Source: Pseudomonadales bacterium (GTDB taxonomy: Bacteria > Pseudomonadota > Gammaproteobacteria > Pseudomonadales > Azotimanducaceae). Taken from it: a stretch of DNA of 64,000 bases. This document shows, piece after piece, positions 23,941 to 32,733 of this stretch. Position 1 is the first letter of the stretch. Each line of letters starts with the position of its first letter. The notes beneath the pieces were generated by a model, which did not search any database, was not told where the DNA came from, and worked only from the letters and a program-made list of their open reading frames with translations. The stretch spans positions 1 through 64,000 of the forward strand of contig JAHRVQ010000033.1 in NCBI GenBank assembly GCA_019090615.1, in the 5' to 3' direction. Position numbers and translations under genes: made by a program.

Positions 23941-24928
23941 ACCATCATAAGTGACCTAACTACATTGTGGTTCCTACGTGAAATTATTTTTAATTGACCC
24001 AAGCTGCGTAGAGAAAAACCCGCCTATCTTTAGCAAACCACATCGTGCTAAATGAAAACAATGGTGCATTTCGATGTACTGGCCACAGAATTAAAATATT
24101 GTAATGATATCAATCATGACAAATAGGGATATGTTGCGCGAACCGCACAATTTTATCCCGTTGTTGAACAAGCTCTGGTTAAACGTAATAAACCTATCTC
24201 TAGATATTCCCTTTTGTAAAACTGGCAAGCAGCAGCCTCAGAATATTAATTCTGAGGCCCTACTTACAATTGGCAATGAAAATTGCCACGCCAACCTAAG
24301 TCACCCGTTGTCCTTAACCAAAAATGGCCAATGGTGTTCATGATCAAAAATCAAACAATTCGCGCTGATGTCGCTCTCGGCGTAAAAATCGACCAAGCGA
24401 ATTGAGTTACTCCAAACGGCAACAAGCGCGCTAAATGAACCCACCTAACGAATAAAGATATGCAAAAAATTGGGAAACAGAGCAGGATTAATCGTGAGGA
24501 GTGCGACTTCCTGAACGAGCTACCATAACTATGGGGGGATTGCTTTCAATAAAAATACAGACCACTTTTCCCCAGCCTGCTACACTACCCCGATTGATGA
24601 CTCTGTAGCAGGTCTAAACCCTGCACCTATGAATCGTACAGCTCTGACTGGCTCCCAGCAGCGACTCATTGCCAAACAAAAGCACAGCTATGTTCTGACA
24701 ATGGCGAACCTTTTAACAATAGAGAAAAGCCTTGACGACAAATTCCACCAACGACCAACATCTAACCTGAACCGCACTTGAAACGCCTAGAAAGTGGCAT
24801 TGTGATATCCATATGACACTTCTATCAAGCTTACTTCTTGACTTGCAGAACCTTCTCTAGATGAAGTATCCTGCTCGTTAATCCCTTGAGGCTAGTCCAA
24901 TGAAAAGAATAATAAGAACACACCAGCT
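23941..24928. other. Long intergenic region
   Basis: Nearly 1 kb with no gene I can support. It contains the R6 copy at 24296-24346. A 79-codon frame at 24104 lacks a ribosome site and spans that repeat, so it is not called. Confidence 0.5.
24296..24346. repeat. R6 repeat
   Basis: AAGTCACCCGTTGTCCTTAA and the next 30 bases match 1398-1451, the flank of the IS1380-like element, with a few differences. Confidence 0.55.
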
Positions 24929-25507
24929 ATGTCCTTGGGGCACGGTTTGAAAAGGATAATTTTTCGGATATTAGTTCCCCTCGCCTTAGCGATGACCACG
25001 GGATGCGCTACAGTTGTTAAAGGTACCTCACAAGGGATATTAATTTCTTCTGATCCGGCTGATGCGCAAGTTCAGGTCGATGGGGTGAACCGGGGGCGGA
25101 CGCCTGTTGATGTCCAAATGAAGCGTAAGCGGGACCATTTGGTAACCATTTCCAAAGAGGGGCATAGGACAAAGAGTATTCCGGTAATTAAGGGTGTAGG
25201 AGGCGCTGTTTGGGGCAACGTGCTTGTAGGCGGATTGATTGGATGGGGAGTCGATGCCGCCAGTGGCGCTCAATATAACCTCAACCCACCCACTATCTTT
25301 GTAAAACTTTCTCCAGTCGATCAAGTACTTGAAGGGCTTCTTCCTGTTAGCAATGAGACGCAATCCACCGGCCTTGTTAAGGAGCTAAACACCCTGGATG
25401 ATCTAAAGGCCAGTAGTAAGCTGACAGAAGTAGAGTACAAGATACTAAGGGTTGGCCTGTTGAAGAAGTATTTTCCTCAGGCTGATTTCAAACATAAAGA
25501 TGAATAA
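24929..25507 (+). CDS. PEGA-domain lipoprotein
   Basis: A 192-residue predicted lipoprotein. Residues 10-26 form a signal peptide with lipobox TTGC (Cys 25). Next comes a PEGA-type domain (GILISSDPADAQVQVDGVNR, GRTPVDVQMKRKRDHLVTIS, KEGHRTKS). A glycine-rich, possibly membrane-interacting stretch follows (GVGGAVWGNVLVGGLIGWGV). The C-terminus (LNTLDDLKASSKLTEVEYKI) resembles a SHOCT oligomerisation motif. PEGA domains are found on surface proteins. First gene of a three-gene lipoprotein operon (17 bp to the next). Confidence 0.82.
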   Translation: MSLGHGLKRIIFRILVPLALAMTTGCATVVKGTSQGILISSDPADAQVQVDGVNRGRTPVDVQMKRKRDHLVTISKEGHRTKSIPVIKGVGGAVWGNVLVGGLIGWGVDAASGAQYNLNPPTIFVKLSPVDQVLEGLLPVSNETQSTGLVKELNTLDDLKASSKLTEVEYKILRVGLLKKYFPQADFKHKDE

Positions 25508-25524
25508 TTAACGGAACTAGTGAG

Positions 25525-25911
25525 ATGATTCGATTAACTGCTGTTCTTTTGATAGCTTGCATCCTTTCCGGCTGTGCGGCGACCAGAAGTTCCTCAAAAG
25601 TTACACAGAACGAAAATGCGGTAGTAAATAAAAATACTGAAACTATAATAGCGTCGGAAATAATCCTGACAGAAGAGGACATCCTTGACAGGAAATATCT
25701 GATCTTAGGCGACATCAAAGTTTCGGTGAGCAAAACAACTATTTTTAACAAAGACCCGACCAATGAAATGGTCGCAGTGAAGCTCAAAGAAGAAGCTGCA
25801 GAGTTAGGTGCCGATGCTGTTATCCTTGTTAGATATGGCACCGTTGGTATGTCAATGATGAGTTGGGGTAAATTAGGCGGTAATGGCAGGGCGGTTAAGT
25901 TTGTTAAGTAA
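25525..25911 (+). CDS. Lipoprotein with YbjQ-like core
   Basis: A 128-residue predicted lipoprotein: signal MIRLTAVLLIACILSGCAAT (Cys 17). The mature part LILGDIKVSVSKTTIF ... VAVKLKEEAAELGADAVILV has the pattern of small YbjQ/DUF74-like or heavy-metal-associated domains (KLKEEAxxLGADAVI). This reading is tentative. It is the second gene of the lipoprotein operon and overlaps the next by 29 bp. Confidence 0.75.
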   Translation: MIRLTAVLLIACILSGCAATRSSSKVTQNENAVVNKNTETIIASEIILTEEDILDRKYLILGDIKVSVSKTTIFNKDPTNEMVAVKLKEEAAELGADAVILVRYGTVGMSMMSWGKLGGNGRAVKFVK

Positions 25912-26431
25912 AATTGGATGTATCATCTCATCCTGTCTATTAGTCGGAAGCTGCACGCAATCAGCACTTGAGTTGCCAGCCGATTACGGTTCAATAAATT
26001 CGAAACCTCTCGATGCCTCGATGTTTGAGAACGCGGACTTGCAACTGGTTTGTTCTCAGATCGATGAAGAAAGGAATGCGCTAAAGAATCAGCGCGTTGC
26101 AATTCGGAACAATATTGTGACCAGCCGGAGTGGTGATCAAATCGTAGGCTATATAGCCAGCGTCGCATTTCCTCCATTGTGGTTGGCAGTTGACAATCAA
26201 TCGGGACAGAAGAGCCAGGTAAGATCAGTTGAGCACCGTTTAGATACATTGGGACAACTGACACGCTTTAAATCCTGCTTGCAAGAGAGTCAAAGTGTCG
26301 ACCCAGGTTCTGCTTTTGAGCGAGAACTTAACGAGTTATCTATGCTCCAAAAACAAGGAAGTATTTCTCAGGAAGAGTATGCGGTGCTTCGTCTTGGGGC
26401 GTTTAAAAAACACTATCCTGAAGGGTTTTAG
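25883..26431 (+). CDS. Lipoprotein with SHOCT-like C-terminus
   Basis: A 182-residue predicted lipoprotein: hydrophobic signal IGCIISSCLLVGSC with a Cys around residue 24. Then a helical region (LQLVCSQIDEERNALKNQRV), a hydrophobic segment (YIASVAFPPLWLAVD), and a C-terminus ELSMLQKQGSISQEEYAVLR typical of a SHOCT motif. The C-terminus resembles that of the first operon gene, so the two may interact. The gene overlaps the preceding one by 29 bp, which suggests coupled translation. Confidence 0.75.
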   Translation: MAGRLSLLSKIGCIISSCLLVGSCTQSALELPADYGSINSKPLDASMFENADLQLVCSQIDEERNALKNQRVAIRNNIVTSRSGDQIVGYIASVAFPPLWLAVDNQSGQKSQVRSVEHRLDTLGQLTRFKSCLQESQSVDPGSAFERELNELSMLQKQGSISQEEYAVLRLGAFKKHYPEGF

Positions 26432-26460
26432 TAAGCACGACTCATTGATGTAAAGGCTAA

Positions 26461-26625
26461 ATGGAAGTAATCGATCAACTAAGCCCGTTTGTGCAAAAAT
26501 TGGTAAATCTGATCAACATAGTCTTTAATATTGATATCACTGATCTCGACCTAATTCAGAAAATTCTAGACCCTATTGCGACACAACTACCACCGTTTAA
26601 ACCTGCAACACCTATCCAATCCTAA
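26461..26625 (+). CDS. Possible small protein
   Basis: A 54-codon frame (MEVIDQLSPFVQKLVNLINI, then IDITDLDLIQKILDPIA) with a regular amphipathic pattern. No clear ribosome site. It lies 30 bp past the lipoprotein operon. It may be chance. Confidence 0.3.
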   Translation: MEVIDQLSPFVQKLVNLINIVFNIDITDLDLIQKILDPIATQLPPFKPATPIQS

Positions 26626-26641
26626 AACATGCTTTGACAAA

Positions 26642-26752
26642 CAAGCCAAATCACCCTTGCCCAACCTCTATATTGCCTAAGTGATCAACCCGACTGGCTG
26701 TTGGCCATCAGGCCAGCACCATGACAGTCATTGACCATCAAAAGGATCACCA
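26642..26752 (+). repeat. R4 repeat, copy 1
   Basis: AAGCCAAATCACCCTTGCCC, GATCAACCCGACTGGCTGTT, GGCCATCAGGCCAGCACCAT and GACAGTCATTGACCATCAAA are shared with 28263-28371 at over 90% identity. It is not coding. Confidence 0.8.
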
Positions 26753-27051
26753 CATCACGGCGTCTTAATTTTGATTGGAAATCAGCAATTACCATACTTG
26801 ACCGTTGTTCAGAAAACATGGTTTATACTGCCCTTCCTTGGTTAGTATGTTTTTGTCGACCAACAGTATTTCGCATGTGATAAAACAAGGTGCCCGCTGC
26901 CAAACCTGTTTAATTTTTAAGATGAAATACCGATATATAGGTTTAAACCTTAAAATAGCTTGTGCCCAATTATTAAGGCTTTAAATAAATTAGACGGCCT
27001 GCTATATCTCAATCTTGTATCGATTTCTCGATGCTCACTGATAGCAATCGT

Positions 27052-27073
27052 TATTGCTATTGCTATTGCTATT
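27052..27073. repeat. TATTGC hexamer repeat
   Basis: About four head-to-tail units of TATTGC, 90 bp upstream of the PEP-CTERM start. A copy-number-variable tract is possible. Confidence 0.7.
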
Positions 27074-27162
27074 CTGTTCGCTTTTTCGGTATTCTTCCTA
27101 TGATAACACTAAAAATTAGTAGCATATTTTTTGAATGAGGTTTTTTAACAAAGGAATTTAGT

Positions 27163-27933
27163 ATGAAGAATAGTTTTCTATTCGCGGCCACCATGGCGGG
27201 AGTATTCGCCCTAAACCCAGCATCGACCATCGCCGATATCATTACACACTACGACATTGATTTTGAGTCTCCCACGCATACTGTTGGATTAGAACCGAAT
27301 GCCGGTTCTAATCCTGACCAGGTTACTTCTGTAAATGCGAACGGCCCAATCATCAGTAGCACCTTTGCGGGCAACACTAATCAGTCGTTACTATTTGATA
27401 GGGGCAACCCAGATAATAGCAAAAAGATTACTCTTGAAATGGGGCAAGGATATGACAACTACCAGTTGTCATATGATGTCTACACAGAAAATTTAGTGGA
27501 CTCATTATATGTCTTTACACTTCTCGCAGATACACCTTCTGTTAGAAACCTTAGTTTTCATGGTAGTTCTGGTATTGATGAGTTTCGTCCTTCTACCAGT
27601 GATTTTATAGCAAGCCAACCTTTCCTTGACGCTACAACCTATAATATTTTAATTGATTATGACCTTAAAGCATCTCAGTACTCGATCTGGGTAAATAATG
27701 TCATTTTCGGTTCAGCTGAATTTACGACGTCAGGAGATGACATCGAGTCATTTCGCTTTAGCTATTCGAACTGGCATGGAAGTGCCGGTATTGCTCCGGA
27801 TATCATCGTTCAGCTCGACAATATATTGGTCACAAGTCAAGTGGTACCAGAACCTGGCACCTTGTTTCTCCTATCTTGTGGGCTCGTCGGGTTATGCCTA
27901 AGACGTTTTGAGGGGGCGAAAAATGTGGGATAG
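27163..27933 (+). CDS. PEP-CTERM sorting domain protein
   Basis: A 256-residue exported protein: signal MKNSFLFAATMAGVFALNPA then STIADI. The body has alternating hydrophobic β-like segments (KKITLEMGQGYDNYQLSYDV, TYNILIDYDLKASQYSIWVN, IIVQLDNILVTSQ) consistent with a concanavalin-like β-sandwich. The C-terminal signal is VPEPGTLFLLSCGLVGLCL followed by RRFEGAK. AAAGGA lies 9 bp before the ATG. A long hairpin follows the gene. Confidence 0.88.
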   Translation: MKNSFLFAATMAGVFALNPASTIADIITHYDIDFESPTHTVGLEPNAGSNPDQVTSVNANGPIISSTFAGNTNQSLLFDRGNPDNSKKITLEMGQGYDNYQLSYDVYTENLVDSLYVFTLLADTPSVRNLSFHGSSGIDEFRPSTSDFIASQPFLDATTYNILIDYDLKASQYSIWVNNVIFGSAEFTTSGDDIESFRFSYSNWHGSAGIAPDIIVQLDNILVTSQVVPEPGTLFLLSCGLVGLCLRRFEGAKNVG

Positions 27934-27972
27934 ACCGCCTTTCCCAAAGAAAATGCTGTCGTTGGTTAAAAC

Positions 27973-28015
27973 CTCAATGAACATGATTAAACAAAATTCA
28001 ATCATGTTCATTGAG
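27973..28015. terminator. 16-bp perfect hairpin after PEP-CTERM gene
   Basis: CTCAATGAACATGATT and its exact complement AATCATGTTCATTGAG are separated by 11 bp, 40 bp past the stop codon. There is no T-run, so it may be an mRNA-stabilising or processing hairpin rather than a true intrinsic terminator. Confidence 0.6.
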
Positions 28016-28212
28016 TCGGAATGACATTGCGTTTCAAGGGATTTCCGCCACTAGCAAAAACCTTGAAACACAACACCTTGTAGTTCTCACAAGATCCCCA
28101 CCGGCAGACTTGATTTGGCCGTTGGACGTATTGCTGCCAGTCTAATTTAGATCAGTGGATGCCCTATGTATCAACCTGACCCCATAAATCCCTTGGTTGG
28201 AATCAGCTTGGG

Positions 28213-28262
28213 TTTTCCTGGCAAGCTTGCAGCGCTAGTTCCCCGATCCAGGCATAATCTTA
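28213..28262 (+). pseudogene. IS91 transposase relic
   Basis: GKLAALVPRSRHNLT can be read, matching SKLAAQVPRPRHNLV of the IS91-type gene at about 4451-4495. The fragment ends exactly where R4 copy 2 begins. Confidence 0.55.
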
Positions 28263-28371
28263 CAAGCCAAACACCCTTGCCCGGCCTCTAAATCGCCTAA
28301 CTGATCAACCCGACTGGCTGTTGGCCATCAGGCGAGCACCATGACAGTCATTGACCATCAAAAGGATCACT
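28263..28371 (+). repeat. R4 repeat, copy 2
   Basis: It matches 26642-26752. The left edge is shared with an IS91 relic junction and the right edge is GACCATCAAAAGGATCAC. Confidence 0.8.
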
Positions 28372-28814
28372 GATGCCAAGCTCCCTGGCAGTAGCTGCTT
28401 ATGGCTGATCAGTTTCTATCGCCAATTTAACGGCACTGGCACGAAATCCAGGCCACGAAATTCAGGCATATAGGTGGGACTTTTTATCTTGGGCTGCATA
28501 ATTGAAAACTGCTTTAGATAGGTTAATAAAATGTGAGTGTTTGTGTCCCGAAAAGTCTACCCATTTCAGTTTATTTAGCAGTACTCTGGTAACTTATGTA
28601 TATTACAACCGATCATATACAATTGATTTGGTTTACATGAAGTGAGTCATAATCGTTTTATGTCAACTTGACCAGCCGTTGTTGATGCGTTTTCCCATAC
28701 AAAAAATTTTGCCGAGCAAAGACGGCCAATTTCTATTAGCTTCGATGACGCCAACTCATCGAAATTTGATAAAGTAAGCGCTTAATTTTTACCGTTATTC
28801 CAGAGACCGTATTT

Positions 28815-31280
28815 GTGACCAAAAGTAGCCGAAACCGAATCTCAGAACCCCTTATCCTGTCCATCCTGATCGCTATAGCTGTCGGAATCGCCGTTTACTA
28901 CGGCCAGGATTTCGCGTTGGATGCGTCAAGTGATACCTTGTTGGATCAGAACGATCCACAATTACGTTACTATCAATCGAGCCGAGAACGTTACGGCGGT
29001 GATGAAGAATTTTTGATACTTACCTATTCCCCCAACAACGATGACCTTTTCTCGCCTGCAACACTACAGAAGGTTGGCAGTCTGCAGCAACAACTGGCAG
29101 CGCTAAATGGCGTAGCTGGCGTTTATACGATCCTGGATGCGCCATTACTAAAAAGTCCACCAACAACCATTGCAGAATTAGCAAATGGATTTCGCACTTT
29201 AAACTCTCCGGATGTGAATCTTGAATTAGCCAGGCAGGAACTAACAACCAGCCCAATATTTAGCGACCTACTTGTCTCTAAGGATGCTCAGACAACAGCG
29301 CTACGTATTACTATGTTTAATGACAAAAAACTACTGGGCTTACGTAAAAGTCGAGACGCCATTGAACTTGCCGTACAGCGTGGGTCCGCTACAGAAGATG
29401 ATCTTAACAAGGCCCGCAATCTATATCGCGAAGAAAAAGAAAATTACCTCGAGCGGCGCGCCCAATTACTTTTAGATGTAGGAAAAGTCCAACAACAATT
29501 CTCGGCTGATGCAAGCCTTTACCTGGGCGGCGTGCCATCGATTGCCAATGACATTATCGATTATGTGCGGCAGGACCTGTTAGTGTTTAGTAGCACAATC
29601 TTAGCGCTGGTAATGATTATGTTGTTCTGGTTTTTTCGCAAAGTTCGTTTTGTCGTGATCCCAGTTGTTGCCAGTGCTGTGTCGATCCTGTTGACAATAG
29701 GGGTATTAGGGTTTTTGCATCAGAAGGCGACCATTGTCTCATCCAACTTTATTTCCATCCTTGTAATCACGACAATTTCTTTTTGCATTCACCTGATTGT
29801 CAAATACCGTGAATTACGCGTCGAACAGCCAAACCTGGAACAAAGGACACTTGTGCTTGATACCATGCACGGCAAGTTTGCACCGTGTGTTTATACCGCC
29901 CTGTCAACAATTGCTGCATTCGGTTCGCTGTTAACAAGCGGGATTCTACCAGTGCGCGATTTTGGCTGGATAATATGCATTGGCATCATTATTTCATTCT
30001 TGTCGGCATATAGTTTATTCGCTTGCATCATGTTGTTTTTACCAAAAGGAAAAGGCAGCTCAACCTTAAAAAACAGACCAATACTCACGAAAGCTTTTTG
30101 TCAGATTGCGACCCAGCATTCAAAGAAGATTTTGGCTTGTACCTTTATTATCATCACGCCAGTGGTATTAGGCGTTACCAAGCTAAGCCTTGACAACAGC
30201 TTCATCGATTACTTCAAGGAAAATACAAGTGTGCATCAGGGGCTGAAATATATCGATAACAACCTTGGTGGCACAATTCCTTTTGATGTCATTATCAAAT
30301 TTCCACCCTATGTTGCAGAAACTAATCTGGACGCAGATTTTGAAGATGACTTTTTTGATGAAGATTCAACAGAACAATTTCCGGAAAAATACTGGTTCAC
30401 GCCTGACAAGGTTAACCTTGTTAGAGACTTACATGACTATATAGAGTCTTTACCGCGCACCGGAAAAGTGCTTTCACTTGCCAGCGTGGAACGGGTGGCG
30501 AGGGAATTTAATGACGGCAAACAGCTTGGTGCCCTGCAGTTGGTAGGCGCATTAGGTGCCTTGCCAGATGACGTTAGAGCAGAGCTAATTAATCCTTATG
30601 CCTCACCTGCTGACGGCGAATTCAGAATTTCGATTCGGGTGAAAGAATATGGCGAGCCATTTTCCAGGGACCTTATGCTGCGAGAGATACGTTCGTATGC
30701 GCAGAATAAATTGAACATTGAACCCGAGAATATTCGGCTTACCGGCATGATGGTAATGTTTAACAATATGCTTAAAGAGCTATTCACATCGCAACAGTCC
30801 AGTATCTTATTTGTTATCTGCTCTACTTTCGTGATGTTTCTGATATTGCTACGCTCCCCTTTACTTGCCTTGTTTGGCTTGTTACCGAATATTCTCGCGG
30901 CGGGAGTAATCCTGGCGTTTATGGGGTTTGCAAAAATTCCACTGGACCTGATGACAATTACAATTGCCGCACTAGTTATCGGCATTGGTGTTGATGATGC
31001 CACACATTACCTACATCGCTTCCGGAAGGAATTTTCTGCCACAGGCGATGTTATAGAATCTGTGCAACGTTGCCACGCTAGCACGGGACACGCCTTGTAT
31101 TTCACTTCATTTACAGTTATCGCAGGATTTTCAGTACTTGCATTTTCAAATTTTGTACCGACAATGAGCTTTGGTCTGCTTACCTCATTGGCAATGATTA
31201 TTGCACTAATTGCAAATCTTGCCCTGTTACCTGGTTTGTTAGTTTGTTTTCACCCAAATGGTCACTCTCATGAGTCATAA
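28815..31280 (+). CDS. RND superfamily (MMPL-type) exporter
   Basis: An 821-residue inner-membrane transporter of the RND/MMPL group, with two homologous halves. Each has one N-terminal helix, a periplasmic loop, then five helices. The first helix is LILSILIAIAVGIAVYY. The sterol-sensing-like clusters are at about 255-400 and 660-815 (second-half motif LVIGIGVDDATHYLHRFRKE carries the G-x-x-x-D-D/Y pattern). It resembles HpnN-like exporters that move lipids or hopanoids. The start is GTG. It overlaps the next gene, an MlaC-like protein, by 11 bp, which suggests outer-membrane lipid traffic. Confidence 0.88.
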   Translation: MTKSSRNRISEPLILSILIAIAVGIAVYYGQDFALDASSDTLLDQNDPQLRYYQSSRERYGGDEEFLILTYSPNNDDLFSPATLQKVGSLQQQLAALNGVAGVYTILDAPLLKSPPTTIAELANGFRTLNSPDVNLELARQELTTSPIFSDLLVSKDAQTTALRITMFNDKKLLGLRKSRDAIELAVQRGSATEDDLNKARNLYREEKENYLERRAQLLLDVGKVQQQFSADASLYLGGVPSIANDIIDYVRQDLLVFSSTILALVMIMLFWFFRKVRFVVIPVVASAVSILLTIGVLGFLHQKATIVSSNFISILVITTISFCIHLIVKYRELRVEQPNLEQRTLVLDTMHGKFAPCVYTALSTIAAFGSLLTSGILPVRDFGWIICIGIIISFLSAYSLFACIMLFLPKGKGSSTLKNRPILTKAFCQIATQHSKKILACTFIIITPVVLGVTKLSLDNSFIDYFKENTSVHQGLKYIDNNLGGTIPFDVIIKFPPYVAETNLDADFEDDFFDEDSTEQFPEKYWFTPDKVNLVRDLHDYIESLPRTGKVLSLASVERVAREFNDGKQLGALQLVGALGALPDDVRAELINPYASPADGEFRISIRVKEYGEPFSRDLMLREIRSYAQNKLNIEPENIRLTGMMVMFNNMLKELFTSQQSSILFVICSTFVMFLILLRSPLLALFGLLPNILAAGVILAFMGFAKIPLDLMTITIAALVIGIGVDDATHYLHRFRKEFSATGDVIESVQRCHASTGHALYFTSFTVIAGFSVLAFSNFVPTMSFGLLTSLAMIIALIANLALLPGLLVCFHPNGHSHES

Positions 31281-31878
31281 ATTCAGAAAAAGCATTTATT
31301 TAACTTTTTTGTTCTGGTTTTCAGCATTTGTTCATGCCCAAACCGCGGATGAAATAGTTCAACATTCAATCCATCAACTGACACCCCTCATTGAATCTCG
31401 TCAGGAATATTACACAGAAGATCCCGAACAACTGTATAGCCAGGTATCCGATTTATTAGGCACATTTTTTGACTTCGATGGCCTGGCAAAAGGCGTTATG
31501 GGAAAGAAGAACTTCACCCAGGCCACGGACCAGCAAAAAAGTAAATTTGCTGTAGTATTGCAACGAAGCATGGTGACAACCTTAACTGACGGTTTGATAA
31601 GTCTTGGCAGCTACTCGACGAGCGTTAGTCCTGCCAGGCAGAGCAAACCCAACAAAGCCAAGGTATCTATGAGCGTCACTACCGAAGCGGGCGCTAGTCA
31701 CAAGATAATATTTAGCCTTACTTTAGACAATAACCAGAATTGGCTAGTACGTAATGTTGTCTTCGACGGGGTGAATATTGGCCTCACATTTCGCAGTCAA
31801 CTCGCCAATGAAATTGTCAAATCAGGTAGTTTAGATGCGGCGATTAATAACTGGACGATTAATATAAATGAGACATAA
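31270..31878 (+). CDS. MlaC/Ttg2D-family periplasmic protein
   Basis: A 202-residue protein with a signal peptide (residues 1-23, ending FVHAQ). The mature domain is of the MlaC/toluene-tolerance family: DEIVQHSIHQLTPLI, then FFDFDGLAKGVMGKKNFTQA and WLVRNVVFDGVNIGLTFRSQ, matching the D-Y/F-D..MA...LG..W...T.EQ and W.V.DV...GVSL...YR patterns. MlaC proteins carry phospholipids across the periplasm. ATG 31270 is chosen because it gives a proper signal peptide. It overlaps the RND gene, so the two act together. Confidence 0.88.
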   Translation: MSHKFRKSIYLTFLFWFSAFVHAQTADEIVQHSIHQLTPLIESRQEYYTEDPEQLYSQVSDLLGTFFDFDGLAKGVMGKKNFTQATDQQKSKFAVVLQRSMVTTLTDGLISLGSYSTSVSPARQSKPNKAKVSMSVTTEAGASHKIIFSLTLDNNQNWLVRNVVFDGVNIGLTFRSQLANEIVKSGSLDAAINNWTININET

Positions 31879-31949
31879 GGTATCCTGGAGTCCACAGTAT
31901 TAGCAGTATAATCAGCGCCAAAAATTGCAGGATGTTCAGCTTCAAAACT

Positions 31950-31980
31950 CCAGTCAATGTATTCCAGTCAATGTATTCCA
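31950..31980. repeat. 14-bp exact tandem duplication
   Basis: CCAGTCAATGTATT occurs twice head to tail, followed by CCA. Confidence 0.8.
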
Positions 31981-31985
31981 AAGCA

Positions 31986-32090
31986 ATCTCCATTAATTTG
32001 CTGCCTGGATATAGTCATCAAAAAGGCGCAGAAGTCGGCTATAACCCGCACAAATCAGGCCGAAACTCGGGTACTCCGCATACAGGCAAT
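31986..32090 (+). pseudogene. IS1380 transposase relic
   Basis: INLLPGYSHQKGAEVGYNPH then KSGRNSGTPHT can be read. This matches IKPIYGHQEGAEVGYNPHKP of the element at 1452-3148. About 30 codons remain. Confidence 0.65.
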
Positions 32091-32135
32091 AAAGAGCAAT
32101 CCCCAAAAGCAAATTGACTGTTTGGCAGTACGAAA

Positions 32136-32246
32136 ATGGTCTTGATTACCGACATGGTGCTCGTTGAAGCGCTGTGGACGTTAAGGGGTAAGAAATATAA
32201 TCTTGGCAAGTAAGATCAGCTACTGGTGCAGTCTCAGTCATTTAAT
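32136..32246 (+). pseudogene. Possible PIN-domain (VapC) fragment
   Basis: MVLITDMVLVEALWTLRGKK then YNLGK-stop-DQLLVQSQSF resembles the ISxxVLVExxWxLRxxYK segment of PIN toxins around the conserved Glu. A TAA stop breaks it, and nothing else of the domain is found. Confidence 0.3.
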
Positions 32247-32733
32247 CTGCTTGGCCGGCATAAATACTGGCTCACCACATTAACACTCGTGACCTCATAT
32301 TGAAATCAAAGATAATCTCGATATTTCGACTATCAACCAGCCATAGCCTCTATTCCAACGTGCATTATTCGTGTCTACCCACAACGCTTAAAGCTAGGCC
32401 GACTAGCCCGTTAATCCCCTTGTCGGTGGGCCTGGGCGACAACGCAGCCAAGGGTCAGCTGGCCCACATAACAAAAATATTGACGTACAGCACAGAACCT
32501 CTACATAGCTTCAACATGTAAATACCACACATACAGCGGCATTTTATGTCTAAGATTGCTCTACGGCTTCGAATTATTGCAGCGGGCACAAAATATTCAG
32601 CTATCGATTACATCCACTTTCAACGGCTTAACAGCTGTAACCGAAGTCGCTGCGGCAGCTGCTGAAATACTATCTAACCTTTGCCAAAATAATCTATATA
32701 ATGCGCCGCTTACCAGAAAATCGAGGACACGCC
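32247..32733. other. Region upstream of the helicase gene
   Basis: No gene. Bases 32480-32515 (TTGACGTACAGCACAGAACC then TCTACATAGCTTCAACA) resemble the right tip of R1 as at 3171-3200 in degraded form. Confidence 0.4.

Larger units (their letters stand above)
26626..27162. other. Intergenic region with R4 and R7 repeats
   Basis: No gene is called. R4 occupies 26642-26752, R7 26774-26834, and a TATTGC tandem repeat 27052-27073. The last 40 bp hold the leader of the PEP-CTERM gene. Confidence 0.5.
28016..28814. other. Intergenic region with IS91 relic and R4, R5 repeats
   Basis: No intact gene. It holds an R5-like piece (28163-28200), a short IS91 relic and an R4 copy. A 110-bp leader precedes the RND gene, with no obvious promoter. 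Confidence 0.5.

Noticed and set aside
24104-24343. 79-codon open frame
   Set aside because: There is no ribosome site, it includes repeat R6, and the composition is not protein-like.
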